63,595 nt of DNA from Acidobacteriota bacterium (GTDB taxonomy: Bacteria; Acidobacteriota; Vicinamibacteria; Vicinamibacterales; JAFNAJ01), in contig JAHDVP010000001.1 of NCBI GenBank assembly GCA_023384575.1, forward strand, positions 55,443 through 119,037. The letters run 5' to 3'. Every line of letters begins with the position of its first letter. The first letter of the stretch is position 1. The notes beneath the pieces were generated by a model. That model was given only the letters and a program-made list of their open reading frames with translations, was not told the origin of the DNA and made no database searches. This document shows positions 1-11,700 of this stretch, one piece after another. Made by a program: the position numbers and the translations under genes.

Positions 1-3000
1 CTGCTCGTCGCGCACGGTGACTCGAAGCGACGCCCGCGGCGCGAGGACGACGGGCACGTCGACCTCTTCGCCCTCGAACTGGACGCGGCCCGTGGCCGTG
101 CCCTTGGCGCCGGTCACGGGATCCTCGGCCTCGAGCTCGACGCTGCCTTCCGAGATGCCCTCGAAGCGGAAGCCGCCGTCGGCATCGGTGGTGACGACGA
201 GGCGTTCGGCCAGGGTGCCTCGACCCGTCAACGTGACGCGCGCGGCGGGAATCCGGGTGACGCCGTCCGCGTTGAACACGAAGCCGACGACCGTGCCCCG
301 CGGCACCTGCACGACGGTCACGTCGACGACCTGGCCCTCGAACTGCAGCTGACCCGCCCCGCGGCCGCGCCGGCCGGTCAGCACGTCGGTCGCGTCGATG
401 CTGAAGGGGCCGACGGGAATGGCGACGACCTCGAAGCGACCCGATCCGTCGGTCGACGTGAAGGCGCGCACGCTGCCGCTCGTGAGCGCGATCTTCGCAA
501 ACGGAATGGGAGCGCCGGTGGCCGCGGTGACGAACGTGCCGGTCACGATGCCGGAGGCGACGATCGTGAGCGGCAGCTCGACGTTCTGGTCGCGGACGAC
601 GATGCCGCTCGCGCGCCCGCCGAGGCCCGTGCCCTGCTCGATGGCCTCGACGCTGAACTCGCCCTCGCTCACGTTGAGGAACTGCACACGGCCGTTGGCG
701 TCGGTCGGCAGCAGGAGCCGTTCGGACGGGAAGGTCCCGCGCTGGAGCGTCACGACGGCATTGGTCACCGGGACACCGCCGGGTCGTACCACGTCGACGG
801 TCACGCTGCCGAGGCCGAGCAGCCGCACGACGACGTCGACGCTGCCGCCGGGCTGAACGATGGCCACCGTCTGGCCGCGCAGGCCGCCGACGAGCGTCTG
901 TGCCGTGACCGTGTAGTTGCCGGCCGGGATCGGCAGGCGCGCGTCGAAGCGGCCCGCGTCGTCGGTGCGCACGACCAGGTCGCCAAAGCTGATGGCGACC
1001 TGCGTGTTGGCAGGAGCCGGGGTGACGCCGTCGGGCAGGAGCACCAGACCGGTGATCCGGCCGTTGGTCTCGTCGGGCGACGGGAAGCGCAGCACCAGAT
1101 CGGTGCGATCGGGCGTCGCCGTGTTCAACTGCCCCGACACGGACACGATCGTCGGGCTGAAGGGCGTCGCGGCCTCGACCTGGAAGTCGGCGCGCACGCC
1201 AGCCGACTGGAACGTCTGGAGGTCGAAGCGCGGGATGCCCGTGTAGAGGAACGCCCCCGTCGCCGCGTCGCTGTTGCGGCGGGCGATCTCGCCGAAGAGC
1301 GGATGCCCCTTGATGCCGACTTTGAGCGCCCTGACTCGCGTCAGCGCGCCGGTGGGTCGCATCTGGGAGTCGACCGTCGTCCCCCCGACGAGTCCCTGCT
1401 CGAGGAAGCGGATGTCGGCCACCTGCACCGTGTCGTCTTCGAACAGCCGCGCCTTGTTCCAGCCGAAGCCGCCAAGATCCTCGATGGGGAGACCCGTGAG
1501 TGCCGCTTCGTTCACGTTGAGGAAGATCTTCAGCGCTTCTTTGTACGCCTGGAGCGCTCGATTGACGTCGCCGCCGATCGGCTCGGGGTCGCCGCCGAGC
1601 TCCGGCGGGACGTCGCCCGACGTGAAGGCGCTACGCGGGTCGAGGCCGTTCTCCTGCATCCACTCGATCAACGACTCCTGCGACGGCCCCGGAGCCTGCA
1701 TCAGGTAGTCGCCAAGCGGCAGGTCGGGGAAGGTGAAGACCCCGGAATTGTTGGCAAAGACGAACGTGAAGCCGCCATCGCTCGGAATGCGCACCGTGGC
1801 GCGCGGCACCGGGTTGCCCGCGGCATCGAGCACACGGCCGCGGATGGTCGCGCGCGATTCGAGCGTGATCGCGACGCTCACGGTCTGGCCGGGCACGACG
1901 TTGACCCGCGCCTCCCCGCGCTTCCGCGACACGGGATCGCCCGCCTGAATGCTTCGCTGGCCCGCCGGCACGCCCTCGAGCCGGAAGAAGCCGTTGGCGT
2001 CGGTCTCGACGAGCGCGATGCCGCCGGCCACGAGCGCGCCAGCGACGAGCTGGCCGCGCCCGTCGAAGACGACGCCCTCGACGCTGCCCACCGACTCCAT
2101 CACGATGCTGACCGCCGTCGTGATGAGCGGCTGAACCACGGCGCGGACGACGCCGATCTGGCCGCTGGCCACGTCGACGGCCACGACGTCCCACTGGCCC
2201 GCCGGCACGGTCCGGCCGAGCGCGAAGCTGCCGGTGGCGTCGGTCGTCGTGATATCGATGGCTTCGATCGTGCTGTACCCGCGGTTGTACGTGCCGACGT
2301 ACACCGGGAAGCCGACGGCCGGCGTCGCGCCGTCGCTCAGGAAGACACGGCCGACGAGACGGCCGCCTTCTTCGGGCACCTCGAGCAGGGCGATGTTCAC
2401 CGTGATGTCGGTGTCGCCACGCTCCACGATCCCGGTGACCTGGCCGTAGGCGCCGGTGAGCGGCGCGTCGGCCCGCAGGGTGAAGAGCCCGACGGGCACG
2501 TTGTCGAACACGAACTCGCCGACGGCGTTGGCGCGCGTGGTGAAGCCAGAGCGCCCCAACTGGGCTCCTGGGAGCAGGACGACGCGCGCGTTCGGCACCG
2601 GCGTCACGCCGTCGGCGGCGTACGCCGTGCCTCGCACGATGCTGCGGCCGGCGAACGTCGGGTTGAGCAGCAGCTGCTGGCCCGGGGCACGCACGCGCGC
2701 CGACACCGACGCGAGCTCGAGGGTGACGGGATGCTGCGCCGTCAGGTTGAACCCGTCGGTCATCCTGACGAAGTCGAACTCGAACGTCCCGTCGCGCTCG
2801 ACCTTGATGGTGGCCGCCGTCAGGGCCCTGTCGCCGACCGCGATCGTCAGACGCAGCACGGCCTCCGACACGCCCTGGCCATCCGCGTTCCGGACGATTC
2901 CGAAGACCTGCGCGCCGTCGCCCAGCGTGGCGACGATCGGCTGCGTCGAGCTCGCCACGGTGTGGCCGCGATGGTCGGCGACGCCGCTCACGGTGAGGTG

Positions 3001-5667
3001 ACGCTGGACGAGCATGCCGACCGGGCGCTCGAGGTACAGGTACACGAGCCGCCCACTCGGCTGGATCTGCGACCCGATGGCGCGGTTGGCGCTGTCGAAG
3101 ACGTAGTGCGACCGGTCCTCCGCGCTCTCCTTCGTCACGGGTTTGTCGAAGAGCACGCCGACGATGAGACCGAAGGCCGCCGGGTCGAGGCCGCCACGCA
3201 GACCGGGCGACCGCTCGAGCTGTCGAATGCCCACGACCTGCGGCGCCTGCTCGACGAGGGCGAGCGGCTGCGGCGCGACGCTGCCGTCGGCTGCGCCGTC
3301 TCCATCGACGTCGACGACGAGGCCCGGCGTGCCGGGCGCCGCGAGATCGATCACGAGCCGCGCGGTGCCGCCGGTCAGGAGGTCGACCGATCCAAACTGT
3401 AGGAACGTCGACGTGCCGGGCGCGCCCGGCACCGCCACGCCCAGATCGATCGGACCCGCCGACGTCGCGGTGACGTCGACGACATACCGGGTCGGCGCGG
3501 TCACCGCCACGACGGCCAGGCCGCCACGGCCGGTGGCCTCGTCGGCGATGGACAGGAAGTTCGCGCCGACGAGCGACCGCACGTTCGAGCCGGTCGCGCC
3601 GCCGCCGTCCTGGCTCACACGGACGATCGGCCCGGGACCGGCCGCGCTGCGGGCCAGCACGGTCAACGGCGGGGCCTCACGGCCCAGCAGTTCCTCGGCC
3701 AACGCGGCGTGAGCGGCGAGCGACGCGTCACCGGCCAGCGGGCCGCCAATCACGGAGGCCACTTCCGACAGGAATGCCGCGCCTGCCTCCGTCTCGCGCA
3801 GGATCTGGTCGAAGCCGGGGTCGAGCCCCTTGTTGCCGAGCCAGTCGACGAGCAGATCCCGCACGACGCTCTCGACCGACTCTCCGAACTCGATGCGCTG
3901 GCCGGCCTCGCCCAACTCGAGCCCGCGGTCGACCACGGTTTGGCGCCGCACGAACAGCACGCCCTCGGGCAGCGCTTCGGCCGGCGCCGTGGCGATGCTG
4001 AACGCCTGTCCCAACACGCGCTGCGCGGCCGTGATGAGCGAGATCGGCAGGAAGTCGCTCGTGGACGGCAAGACGATGGCGTTCGGCGCCAGCGGGGCGC
4101 CGCGCTCGTCGACCCCCGTCACGAGGCGGATGCCGCCGTCGGGTCCGGTGAAGGAACTGGCCGTCACCTCGCCCGTCTGCTGGGGGCTGAGGCGAAAACG
4201 CGCCGTCACGGCCTGGCCGGGCAGCAGCGTGTCGAAGCTGACCGTCGGGTCCGACAACAGCACGGCCCCCGAGATGGCCAGGGGATCGAGGCCCACGCTG
4301 ACGAGGTTCGCGGCGGAGCGCGACGTGTTGGTGACCGTCGCGAAGATGTCGTAGGGCTCCCCGGCCCGCACGACCCGAGGGTGCGCCAGCGTGACCGAGA
4401 ACGTGGGATTGCGCACGAACACGGCCCCGGCGGCGACGCCCTGGATGTCGACCGGGCCCGAGGGCAGACCGTCGAGCACGGCGCGAATGTCGATGTCGAT
4501 GAGGTGCGCGCCCTCGAGCAGCCCCTCGACCAGGAACTCGCCGCTGCCCTGCTGCTGCGGCCGGATGAGGAAGACGTCGTCGGCCGTGCCCAGCTCGCCA
4601 TCGGGACCGGGCAGCGCCACCGGGACGGTGGGCTGCTGCCCCACACCCTCGATGCGCGCGAAGCGCAGCGGGTCGTCTCCGGGGTTCTCGTAGGTGCCCG
4701 CGATGCGGTCGAGGCCCTTCGGCAGGATGGCCGTGCCCATGACGTCGCGCAGCACGAGCGGCGTGCCGTCGGGCGCCACGTTGGCCACCATCAGCATGAC
4801 CGAGAAGAACTGGTTCAGGAAGCCGACGTTGCCCGGGATGAGGATGAGGCCCGTGATGGGGGGCACGTCAAACGGCGGGTCATCCCCGTCCTCGGCGATG
4901 ATTGGGAAGAACGGCAGGGCCGCGATCGAGAAGTTGAGCCCCGGCCGATCGAACTGCGGCGGCAGCGCCGTCTGCAGCGTCGCGAGCTGCTGGTTGACGA
5001 TCTTGAGCTCCTCGATGACCTTCTCGCGGCTGGACGCGAGGCGGAGCATGTCGGCCGTCGGCAGCGCCACGGGCAGCTCGATGCGGAACGGCGCGCCCTC
5101 GATGTTGAAGGCCACCTCGAAGTTGACCGCGCTGAAGTTCGTCTCGTCGATGACGATGCCCTTGCCCTTGATCTCGTCGAGCGAGAGCGGCCGCGACGTG
5201 ACGCTCGTCACGAGGATCTCGGCGATGACGTGAATGGGGACGAAGGTCGCCGGACGGCCGTCGGGCGCCGTCGCGTCGAGCAGCGTCTCGCCGTCGCGCA
5301 CGAGGCGGATGTTGTCGAGGATGTAGTCGCCAGGCAGCGCGAAGGCCGGCAGCGGCAGCGGCTGGCCAGGCACCGCGGTGATGCGGGTCGCGGGAAACGA
5401 CGGCCCGCGCAGCTCGGCCTCGACGATGGCGCCGGCCGTGAGGCTGGCCACGGCGTCGCGCACCTCGTCGCCAGCCGCAGGCGGCACCGCGAGCGACGTG
5501 TTGATCTGCGTCGCGATGTTCTTCGGCACCGTCAGGGCCGGCGGGTCGACGACCAGCCTGACCCCGACGATGTCGAGCTGCAGCTCCGTGAGAATGGGCG
5601 GTGTCTGGGCGGCGGCCGGCAGGGCCAGGCCCAGGCAGGCCGCCAGCGCCGGAATCAGGGTCCGCAT
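1..5667 (-). CDS. Giant exported repeat protein (carboxypeptidase-regulatory-like domains), C-terminus cut by window edge
   Basis: The frame is open from an ATG at 5667 to the window edge, giving at least 1889 residues with no stop. Residues 1-21 look like a signal peptide (hydrophobic run ending AAAQ). About 900 residues of extracellular-type sequence follow. From about residue 910 there are at least nine related beta-sandwich units of roughly 85-100 residues, each of the pattern G-x-V-x-G-x-V ... T-D-A-x-G-x-F ... G-x-Y/F; starts are near 913, 1008, 1100, 1191, 1273, 1535, 1621, 1703 and 1790. This is the carboxypeptidase regulatory-like/CNA-B fold usual in secreted adhesin-like proteins. 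A short Asp-rich loop (DVDGDGAADG) may bind calcium. It begins 43 nt after the stop of the larger protein upstream, so the two are probably co-transcribed. A GTG about 12 codons upstream, preceded by TGAGG, is an alternative start. The substrate or partner is unknown. Confidence 0.85.
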   Translation of the reverse strand, partial: MRTLIPALAACLGLALPAAAQTPPILTELQLDIVGVRLVVDPPALTVPKNIATQINTSLAVPPAAGDEVRDAVASLTAGAIVEAELRGPSFPATRITAVPGQPLPLPAFALPGDYILDNIRLVRDGETLLDATAPDGRPATFVPIHVIAEILVTSVTSRPLSLDEIKGKGIVIDETNFSAVNFEVAFNIEGAPFRIELPVALPTADMLRLASSREKVIEELKIVNQQLATLQTALPPQFDRPGLNFSIAALPFFPIIAEDGDDPPFDVPPITGLILIPGNVGFLNQFFSVMLMVANVAPDGTPLVLRDVMGTAILPKGLDRIAGTYENPGDDPLRFARIEGVGQQPTVPVALPGPDGELGTADDVFLIRPQQQGSGEFLVEGLLEGAHLIDIDIRAVLDGLPSGPVDIQGVAAGAVFVRNPTFSVTLAHPRVVRAGEPYDIFATVTNTSRSAANLVSVGLDPLAISGAVLLSDPTVSFDTLLPGQAVTARFRLSPQQTGEVTASSFTGPDGGIRLVTGVDERGAPLAPNAIVLPSTSDFLPISLITAAQRVLGQAFSIATAPAEALPEGVLFVRRQTVVDRGLELGEAGQRIEFGESVESVVRDLLVDWLGNKGLDPGFDQILRETEAGAAFLSEVASVIGGPLAGDASLAAHAALAEELLGREAPPLTVLARSAAGPGPIVRVSQDGGGATGSNVRSLVGANFLSIADEATGRGGLAVVAVTAPTRYVVDVTATSAGPIDLGVAVPGAPGTSTFLQFGSVDLLTGGTARLVIDLAAPGTPGLVVDVDGDGAADGSVAPQPLALVEQAPQVVGIRQLERSPGLRGGLDPAAFGLIVGVLFDKPVTKESAEDRSHYVFDSANRAIGSQIQPSGRLVYLYLERPVGMLVQRHLTVSGVADHRGHTVASSTQPIVATLGDGAQVFGIVRNADGQGVSEAVLRLTIAVGDRALTAATIKVERDGTFEFDFVRMTDGFNLTAQHPVTLELASVSARVRAPGQQLLLNPTFAGRSIVRGTAYAADGVTPVPNARVVLLPGAQLGRSGFTTRANAVGEFVFDNVPVGLFTLRADAPLTGAYGQVTGIVERGDTDITVNIALLEVPEEGGRLVGRVFLSDGATPAVGFPVYVGTYNRGYSTIEAIDITTTDATGSFALGRTVPAGQWDVVAVDVASGQIGVVRAVVQPLITTAVSIVMESVGSVEGVVFDGRGQLVAGALVAGGIALVETDANGFFRLEGVPAGQRSIQAGDPVSRKRGEARVNVVPGQTVSVAITLESRATIRGRVLDAAGNPVPRATVRIPSDGGFTFVFANNSGVFTFPDLPLGDYLMQAPGPSQESLIEWMQENGLDPRSAFTSGDVPPELGGDPEPIGGDVNRALQAYKEALKIFLNVNEAALTGLPIEDLGGFGWNKARLFEDDTVQVADIRFLEQGLVGGTTVDSQMRPTGALTRVRALKVGIKGHPLFGEIARRNSDAATGAFLYTGIPRFDLQTFQSAGVRADFQVEAATPFSPTIVSVSGQLNTATPDRTDLVLRFPSPDETNGRITGLVLLPDGVTPAPANTQVAISFGDLVVRTDDAGRFDARLPIPAGNYTVTAQTLVGGLRGQTVAIVQPGGSVDVVVRLLGLGSVTVDVVRPGGVPVTNAVVTLQRGTFPSERLLLPTDANGRVQFLNVSEGEFSVEAIEQGTGLGGRASGIVVRDQNVELPLTIVASGIVTGTFVTAATGAPIPFAKIALTSGSVRAFTSTDGSGRFEVVAIPVGPFSIDATDVLTGRRGRGAGQLQFEGQVVDVTVVQVPRGTVVGFVFNADGVTRIPAARVTLTGRGTLAERLVVTTDADGGFRFEGISEGSVELEAEDPVTGAKGTATGRVQFEGEEVDVPVVLAPRASLRVTVRDEQ

Positions 5668-5710
5668 CGTCACGCGTCCGTTCGCCTTGTGCGCGGTCAC
5701 CACAGGAACC

Positions 5711-8700
5711 TCAGAACGGGTTGAAGACGCCGATCGTCGCGCGACGTCGGACGAACTGCTGTGTCGGGAGGGTGGGCGATCCGTAGATCGACCACGTGAG
5801 CGATTCGTTGTCGGGACCGGTGGCCGGGCCAAGCGCCGCCTCGATGGCCAAGATGTCGAGCGTCTGCCGCACGAGGCCGTTCTGGTCGCGCACCTCGACC
5901 CGCACGATGGGGGCCGCGCCGACGCCGAAGTTCGAGAGCACCCGCACCGGCGCCCGCGTCGGATCGGACGGGAAGATGATGGGCGGACCGAGCACCTGGC
6001 TGAACTCGGCGCCCGTGTCGTCGACGAGCACCACCTGCCAGTTCTCGGTGGGGGTCGTCGGACTGGTGATCTCGACCCAGATGTCGGCGTTGTCGACCGT
6101 CCCGTTGCCAGGCATGTCGTCGAACGGCACGCCGTTGCCGCCGCTCGAGTCGTTCCAGTCGCGCTGCGGCCGGAGCACCATCTCGCTGATGACCGGGCCT
6201 CCCGTGGGGACGGAAACCCTGCTCTCGATGAAGCCCGCCGCGGACGCCACGTTGACGACCTCGCCGACCTGGTTCGGCATCGTGTAAGCGATCGTCACCG
6301 TCCTCGACTCGTTCGGCGCGAACGTTCCGAGGAACGTCTGCGTGGTCGTCTCCTGTGGAGGTCCGGTGGGCGCGGACTGCGAGCCCGGATAGAACGTCGT
6401 GGTGTCGACGAGCACGACGTCGAGCACCTCCTGCTGGCGCGGGTTGGCGAGCTCGATGGTGAAGGTCACGGTGCTGCCCGGCTCGAACACCAGCGACTGG
6501 TCGGAGATGCTCTTGACGAGGAAACCCGTCGCGCAGTCGCAGATCTCGACCTGGCCCAGTCCCGGCGCCTGACCGAGGCCGACGATCTGCACGGTGTTGT
6601 CGATGAAGCTCCGGCCCACCCGGTTCTTGTGGCGCAGGTGGGTGCGGAACCGGATCGGCCCGCCGAGCGTCGAGGTGACCGCGTCGGCGAGCGAGGCGTC
6701 GCGCACGAGATAACCGTTGGTGATCCCCGGGACGTTGGTCGGCACCGTGAAGCCGAACTGGAAGCCGCGCACGGCAATCCCGTTGCCCTCGAGGGCGACC
6801 GTGCCCCTGACGAACAGGTCGAGGTTCTCGGTGATCGAGAACGTCGTGCCCTCTGCGGTGGCAGTCCGCATGAACTCGGGCAACACCGCCTCGGCGAACT
6901 CGGTGACGTCTGCAAACGAGTCCGGCAGCTCGAGCGTGGCATCGTCGAAGACCCGCAGCTTGGCGAGGCTGCGAATCGTCGGACCCGGCACTGGAGGATC
7001 GGCGCGGTTGATGACGGTCTTGTGCGGCTTCACCTCGACCGTGTCGAGCTCGGGCAGGACGAGCGTCACGACCGAGTCCGACTTCTTGCCGAGGCCCACG
7101 CGGTAGGTCTGGCCGAGCACGGTGAACTCGTTGAGATCGAGCGTGCCGGTGACCTCGGTCACCCCGGGGTTGAGGCCCTTCACGCACCCGTCGACATCGA
7201 TCACGCCCGGGCAGCCGACCGAGGCGATGTCGGTGTTGCCCGACTCGAGATCGAGCAGGAACTCCGTGGCCGTGACCGACGTGGCGAGGGTGACGATCTT
7301 CTTGAGGATCTTCGCCTTCGTCCCGACGACCTTGGCCTTCTTGAGCAGTGCGTCGAGCGCCTTCTCGAGGTCCTCGACCGCGAGCGAGCCCTGGCCGAGG
7401 AACTTGAACTTGACGTCGACGAGGCGGACGTAGCCGACGCTCGCGAACCAGGCGGCGTCGAAGGTCGTGAGCAGGAGCGGGGCGTTGTTCTCGCCTTCCT
7501 TCACGAGATCCATCAGCGTGTTGATTCCGGTCGTCAGGGGCGACTCGGGCTCGATGGCGATCTTGTCGAGCTGGAGCCCCATGAACACGACGGCAAACGA
7601 TGAACCAACCGCGTCGGGATGCGTCGCGCGAATCACCTGCAGGCCCGGGCTCACCGCGTGCAACATGCGGCTGGCGTCGACGCTGATCTCGCCGATGTCG
7701 AACGGCACCGGCACGCCGTCCTCGGCGAGCTTCGTTCGGATCTCCGCCAGGATTTCGTTGAGATCCTCGACCTCGCCGGGCAGCAGGCCGTTGCCGAGCC
7801 ACGTGATCGTCGTGTCGGGCGACGTCGTGACGTCGACCTCGCTGCCGTCGACGCGCTTGAGCACGACTTTCAGCTGCTTGGCATCCTGCGCCTGCGACGG
7901 CGCCTCGATGAAGAAGTTGGCGAGCGGCGTCAGCTCGAGCTGGTTGAAGTTCGGCTGGGCGGCGGTGTCGTCGAAGACGACGTCGAGGTCGACGATCGAC
8001 AGGCGCTCGTTGGCCGGCACGTCGACGTAAGCCTGAATGACGACGCGGTACCGATGTCCCTGGACCGGCTGCGCCTCGGGGTAGAACAGCGCCCCGAACT
8101 GCGCCGTTGTCGTGCGCCGCTGGATGGTCTGCGCGTCAAGTTGGACGGGCTCCTCGTAGACGAGCGTCGGATCGCCGTTCTGATCGGGAGTCGACCGGTC
8201 GTACACCGACACGACGAGCTTGCGGATGCGCGCGTCGCGCCAGCCGACGTGAATGGCCGTGCCCCGCGTGACGTGGTCGCCGAAGCGCGGCGACTCGATG
8301 TAGACGAACGGCTGCACGGCGACGCCGCGCGGCCGGATGAAGTCGGTCGGGGTGCCGCCGGCGCGGTGCTCGTAGTAATGCGTGACGACCGGCTGCGCGC
8401 AGGTATTGACCTGAGAGCTGATGATGCTGGCCTGCCGGCACACCGGAATCGTCGAATAGTACGGACGCGTGGTCCCGCTCGAGAAAATCGGGAGGTCGAT
8501 TTTCGCTTCGAGATCGGCCGTGATGGCCTGATCGTCGATGATCGTGACCGCGCCGCCGCTCTTCTTGAAGGTGTACGAGCCACCGACCGACACGGGGTTG
8601 CCGTTCTCGTCCTCGCCCGACGTGCTCGACTGCGAGATCTGCCAGCCGCGCAGCGTGAGCGAGGCAAACGTTCGGTCACTCTGCGTCCAGTCCGGCAGCG

Positions 8701-11700
8701 TAATCGTCACCTCCGACGGCCGGCTGGTGCCGACGTGCGTGGCCACGGCAAACCGGCCGTTCTGGGCGTAGACGATCTCCTGCGGGTAGAGCAGCGCCTC
8801 GTCGCGGCTCGGCACGAGGTTGTTGAGCCCCTGGCGGATGACGCCCGCCGACGGCCACAGGTGGTTGTCGAGCGGCAGAGCGCGGGTCACGCCGACGACA
8901 CCGTGGAACATGTCGTCGGGCAGGCCGCCGAGGCTGGTGTTCGGCGACGACACGGTCTGGAACGCCTGCTGCGCATCGAGGTCGAGAATGGCGAAATTGC
9001 CGGTCTGGAAGAGCGCCATCAGTGCCCGCCGGCCGTCGTGCCGCACCGTCATCGCGAACGGTCGCTTGGCGAACACGCTCGGGAACCGGAACTGGTTGAC
9101 GACGAGGCCGCCGCTCGTCGCCGGCGGGTTCCACCCGAAGACGACGTTGCTCGGGAAGAACCACGTCTGGGCGGGCGTCGCGCCGTCGACGCTGAAGACG
9201 CCGGTCATCGACGGCGCGCTGAGCAGCGTCTGCCCGCTCTCGGCCTGCAGCCTGATGTCCTGGGCCATCTGCGTGTAGAGCGCCGAGGCTCCGAGCGACA
9301 AGATGCCGACCGAGGTCAGCAGACCCGGCAGCCCGAGGCTCGCCGTGGCCGTCGCGCCAACCGCCGACGCGCCGAAGATCATCAGGTAGGTGCCGATCTC
9401 GAGATCGCCGGGCGGAATCGCCTGGAAGAAGTTCACGCCGCCGTTCACCAGGTAGATGTACTTCCCGTCGGCGCTCACCGCGACCGACGCGGGCTCGTCG
9501 CCGCCAGGGAACTGGCCGGGCCTGGCCATCGCGAGGGTCGGCACGCCGTCGAAGGCCGGGTTCATGTAGCGCGTGAGATCGCTCTGGAGGCCCGGGACGC
9601 CAGGGGCCCCGTCGGTGTAGAGGTCGACGTCGATCGGCATCACGAAGCCCGGCTGCATGCCGCCCCCGCCTCCCGTCGACACGGCGGCATAGAGCCGGCG
9701 CCCGTCAGGCGAGAGCGCAAGCGACGAGATCTGCGTCCCGGCCCGACCGTTGACGCCCGCCGTGGCGATGCCCTGCAGCGCGTTCAGCCGGTCGGCGAGG
9801 CTTGCGCCCTGCGTGGTCGAGGCGAGGGCGCGGTACTCCACCGGCAGATCCGCGAACGACTGGACGACGGCGTTCGACGCCGTGTTCACGATCGTGATGC
9901 CGAGCCCCGTCGCGACGTAGAGCAGACGGCCGTCGCGCGAGAACGCCATGCCTGGTCGAGGCGCCGACGGGGCGGCCGGCAGCGGCAGGAAGCCCTCGGC
10001 CCGCTGCGACGAGGTGTTGATGCGCATCAGGCCCCTGCCGCCCGTCGTCGACACGACCACGTAGGCGCGATCGCCGACCGGCGAGATCGCGATGCCCGTG
10101 GGCCGGGTCCCGGAGACGGCCAGCAGGCCGACCGACGTCTCGAGCGGAATCACGCGATCGGAGGCCGGTGCCAGCTTGAGGCCCGTCAGCGGGTCGATCT
10201 CCATCGCCACGAGCGAGCCCGTGCCGCCCGCGTCCTGGTCGGCCACGTAGATGGTCTGCGTGTCGGAAGGCGGCAGGAGCGCGCGCACCGCGGCGAGCGC
10301 GTTCACGCGGCGCATCGGGCCCGGATCCCACGTCGAGGTGATGTCGTCAGCCGTATCGAGAAGCAGCGCGCGCAGTTGATCGGGCGCGATGGCCGCCGCG
10401 TTCGGCCGGATGGCCTGCAGGATGGCGGCAATGCCCGCCATCATGGGCGAGGAATACGAGGTGCCGCGGCTGCGCGTGTACGCCACGCCGCCGGTCGACT
10501 TCTCGACCGAGAGCGCCACGTAGATGTCCTCACCCGGCGCGGCCAGCGTCACCGTTGGGCCGCAGGCCGAGCCGTCGAGCTTGGTGATGGGGTCGCAGGC
10601 CAGGTGCGCCAGGTTGTCGGCGATGTTGTTGCCGAAGACGGCCCGCCGGTCGGCCAGTTCGCCGGTCCCATCGGAGTTGAGCACCCCGACACCCGCAATG
10701 CTCATCACGTACGGGAGGCTCCCTGCCAGCGAGTCGGGCAGGCTGAAGGACGAGTCGATGCCTTCGTTCCCCGCCGCGACGAAGATCGTGGTCTTGCCGC
10801 CGAAGAGCGCGAAGGCGTCGACCAACGACTGCCGATAGTCGAGGAACGCCTGCGTGGCGGACGGATACTCGCGACCCCAGCTCGCGTTCAGGATGTCGAT
10901 GTTTGCGGCGGCCAGCACGGTCAGCGCCGCCAGGTTGGCATTGCCCCACGACTTCCCGTCCGACGACTGGTTCGCGTACGACAGCAGCTGGAAGTTGGCC
11001 TCGTTCGGCTTGAACAGGCTGCCGAAGGTGCCGCTGAAGGTGCCGCCGTTGTTCAGGCCGGCGATCACGCTGATGACCTTCGTGCCGTGCCCGTGGGCGT
11101 CACTGAAGCCGGCCTCGAACGCGCCGGTCGTCGCGTTCGGCCGGAAGGCCTGGACGAGGTCGACGCCGTTCACCTGGAAGTCGCCACGGTTCACAGGGTT
11201 GAAGCCAGTGTCGATCACGCCGATCCGGACGACCTTGAACGCGTTCGGGTCGTCCACGAACCCCGGCGTCGACCGGATGGCCCGGATGGCGTCGATGACG
11301 CGCGCCTGCGACAGATAGGTGGCGACGGCGCCGCCACTGATCCAGTTCGACCCGCGATCGACGATGTCGATCGAGAAGTCGCGGAGGTCGACGGTGCTCA
11401 CCGCCGACAGGTAGCGCACGCCAGGACGGTTCCGGAGATCGCGTCCGAGCGCGTGGTAGCCAGCAAGCGTCCGGTTCGCGGCGAACTGGAACTCGGCGGT
11501 CTGCAGGACGACGTTCCGCCCGACGATCGTCGCCCCGACCGACGCCGCAAGCGCCTCGATCTCGCTGGCCTCGACGCCTGGCTCGAAGTGCACGGTCCAG
11601 CGGTCGACGGCCACTTCGCCGCCGCTTGCCGGATCGAAACGCGCGGCGGCGGCAGCGACCGGCGCGAAGGTCGGCGGCGGCAGCGGCGTGTCGTTGCCGA

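Noticed and set aside
1303-3402. 699-codon plus-strand frame
   Set aside because: Opposite the giant repeat protein; composition is Arg/Asp/His-rich and non-globular, so a shadow.
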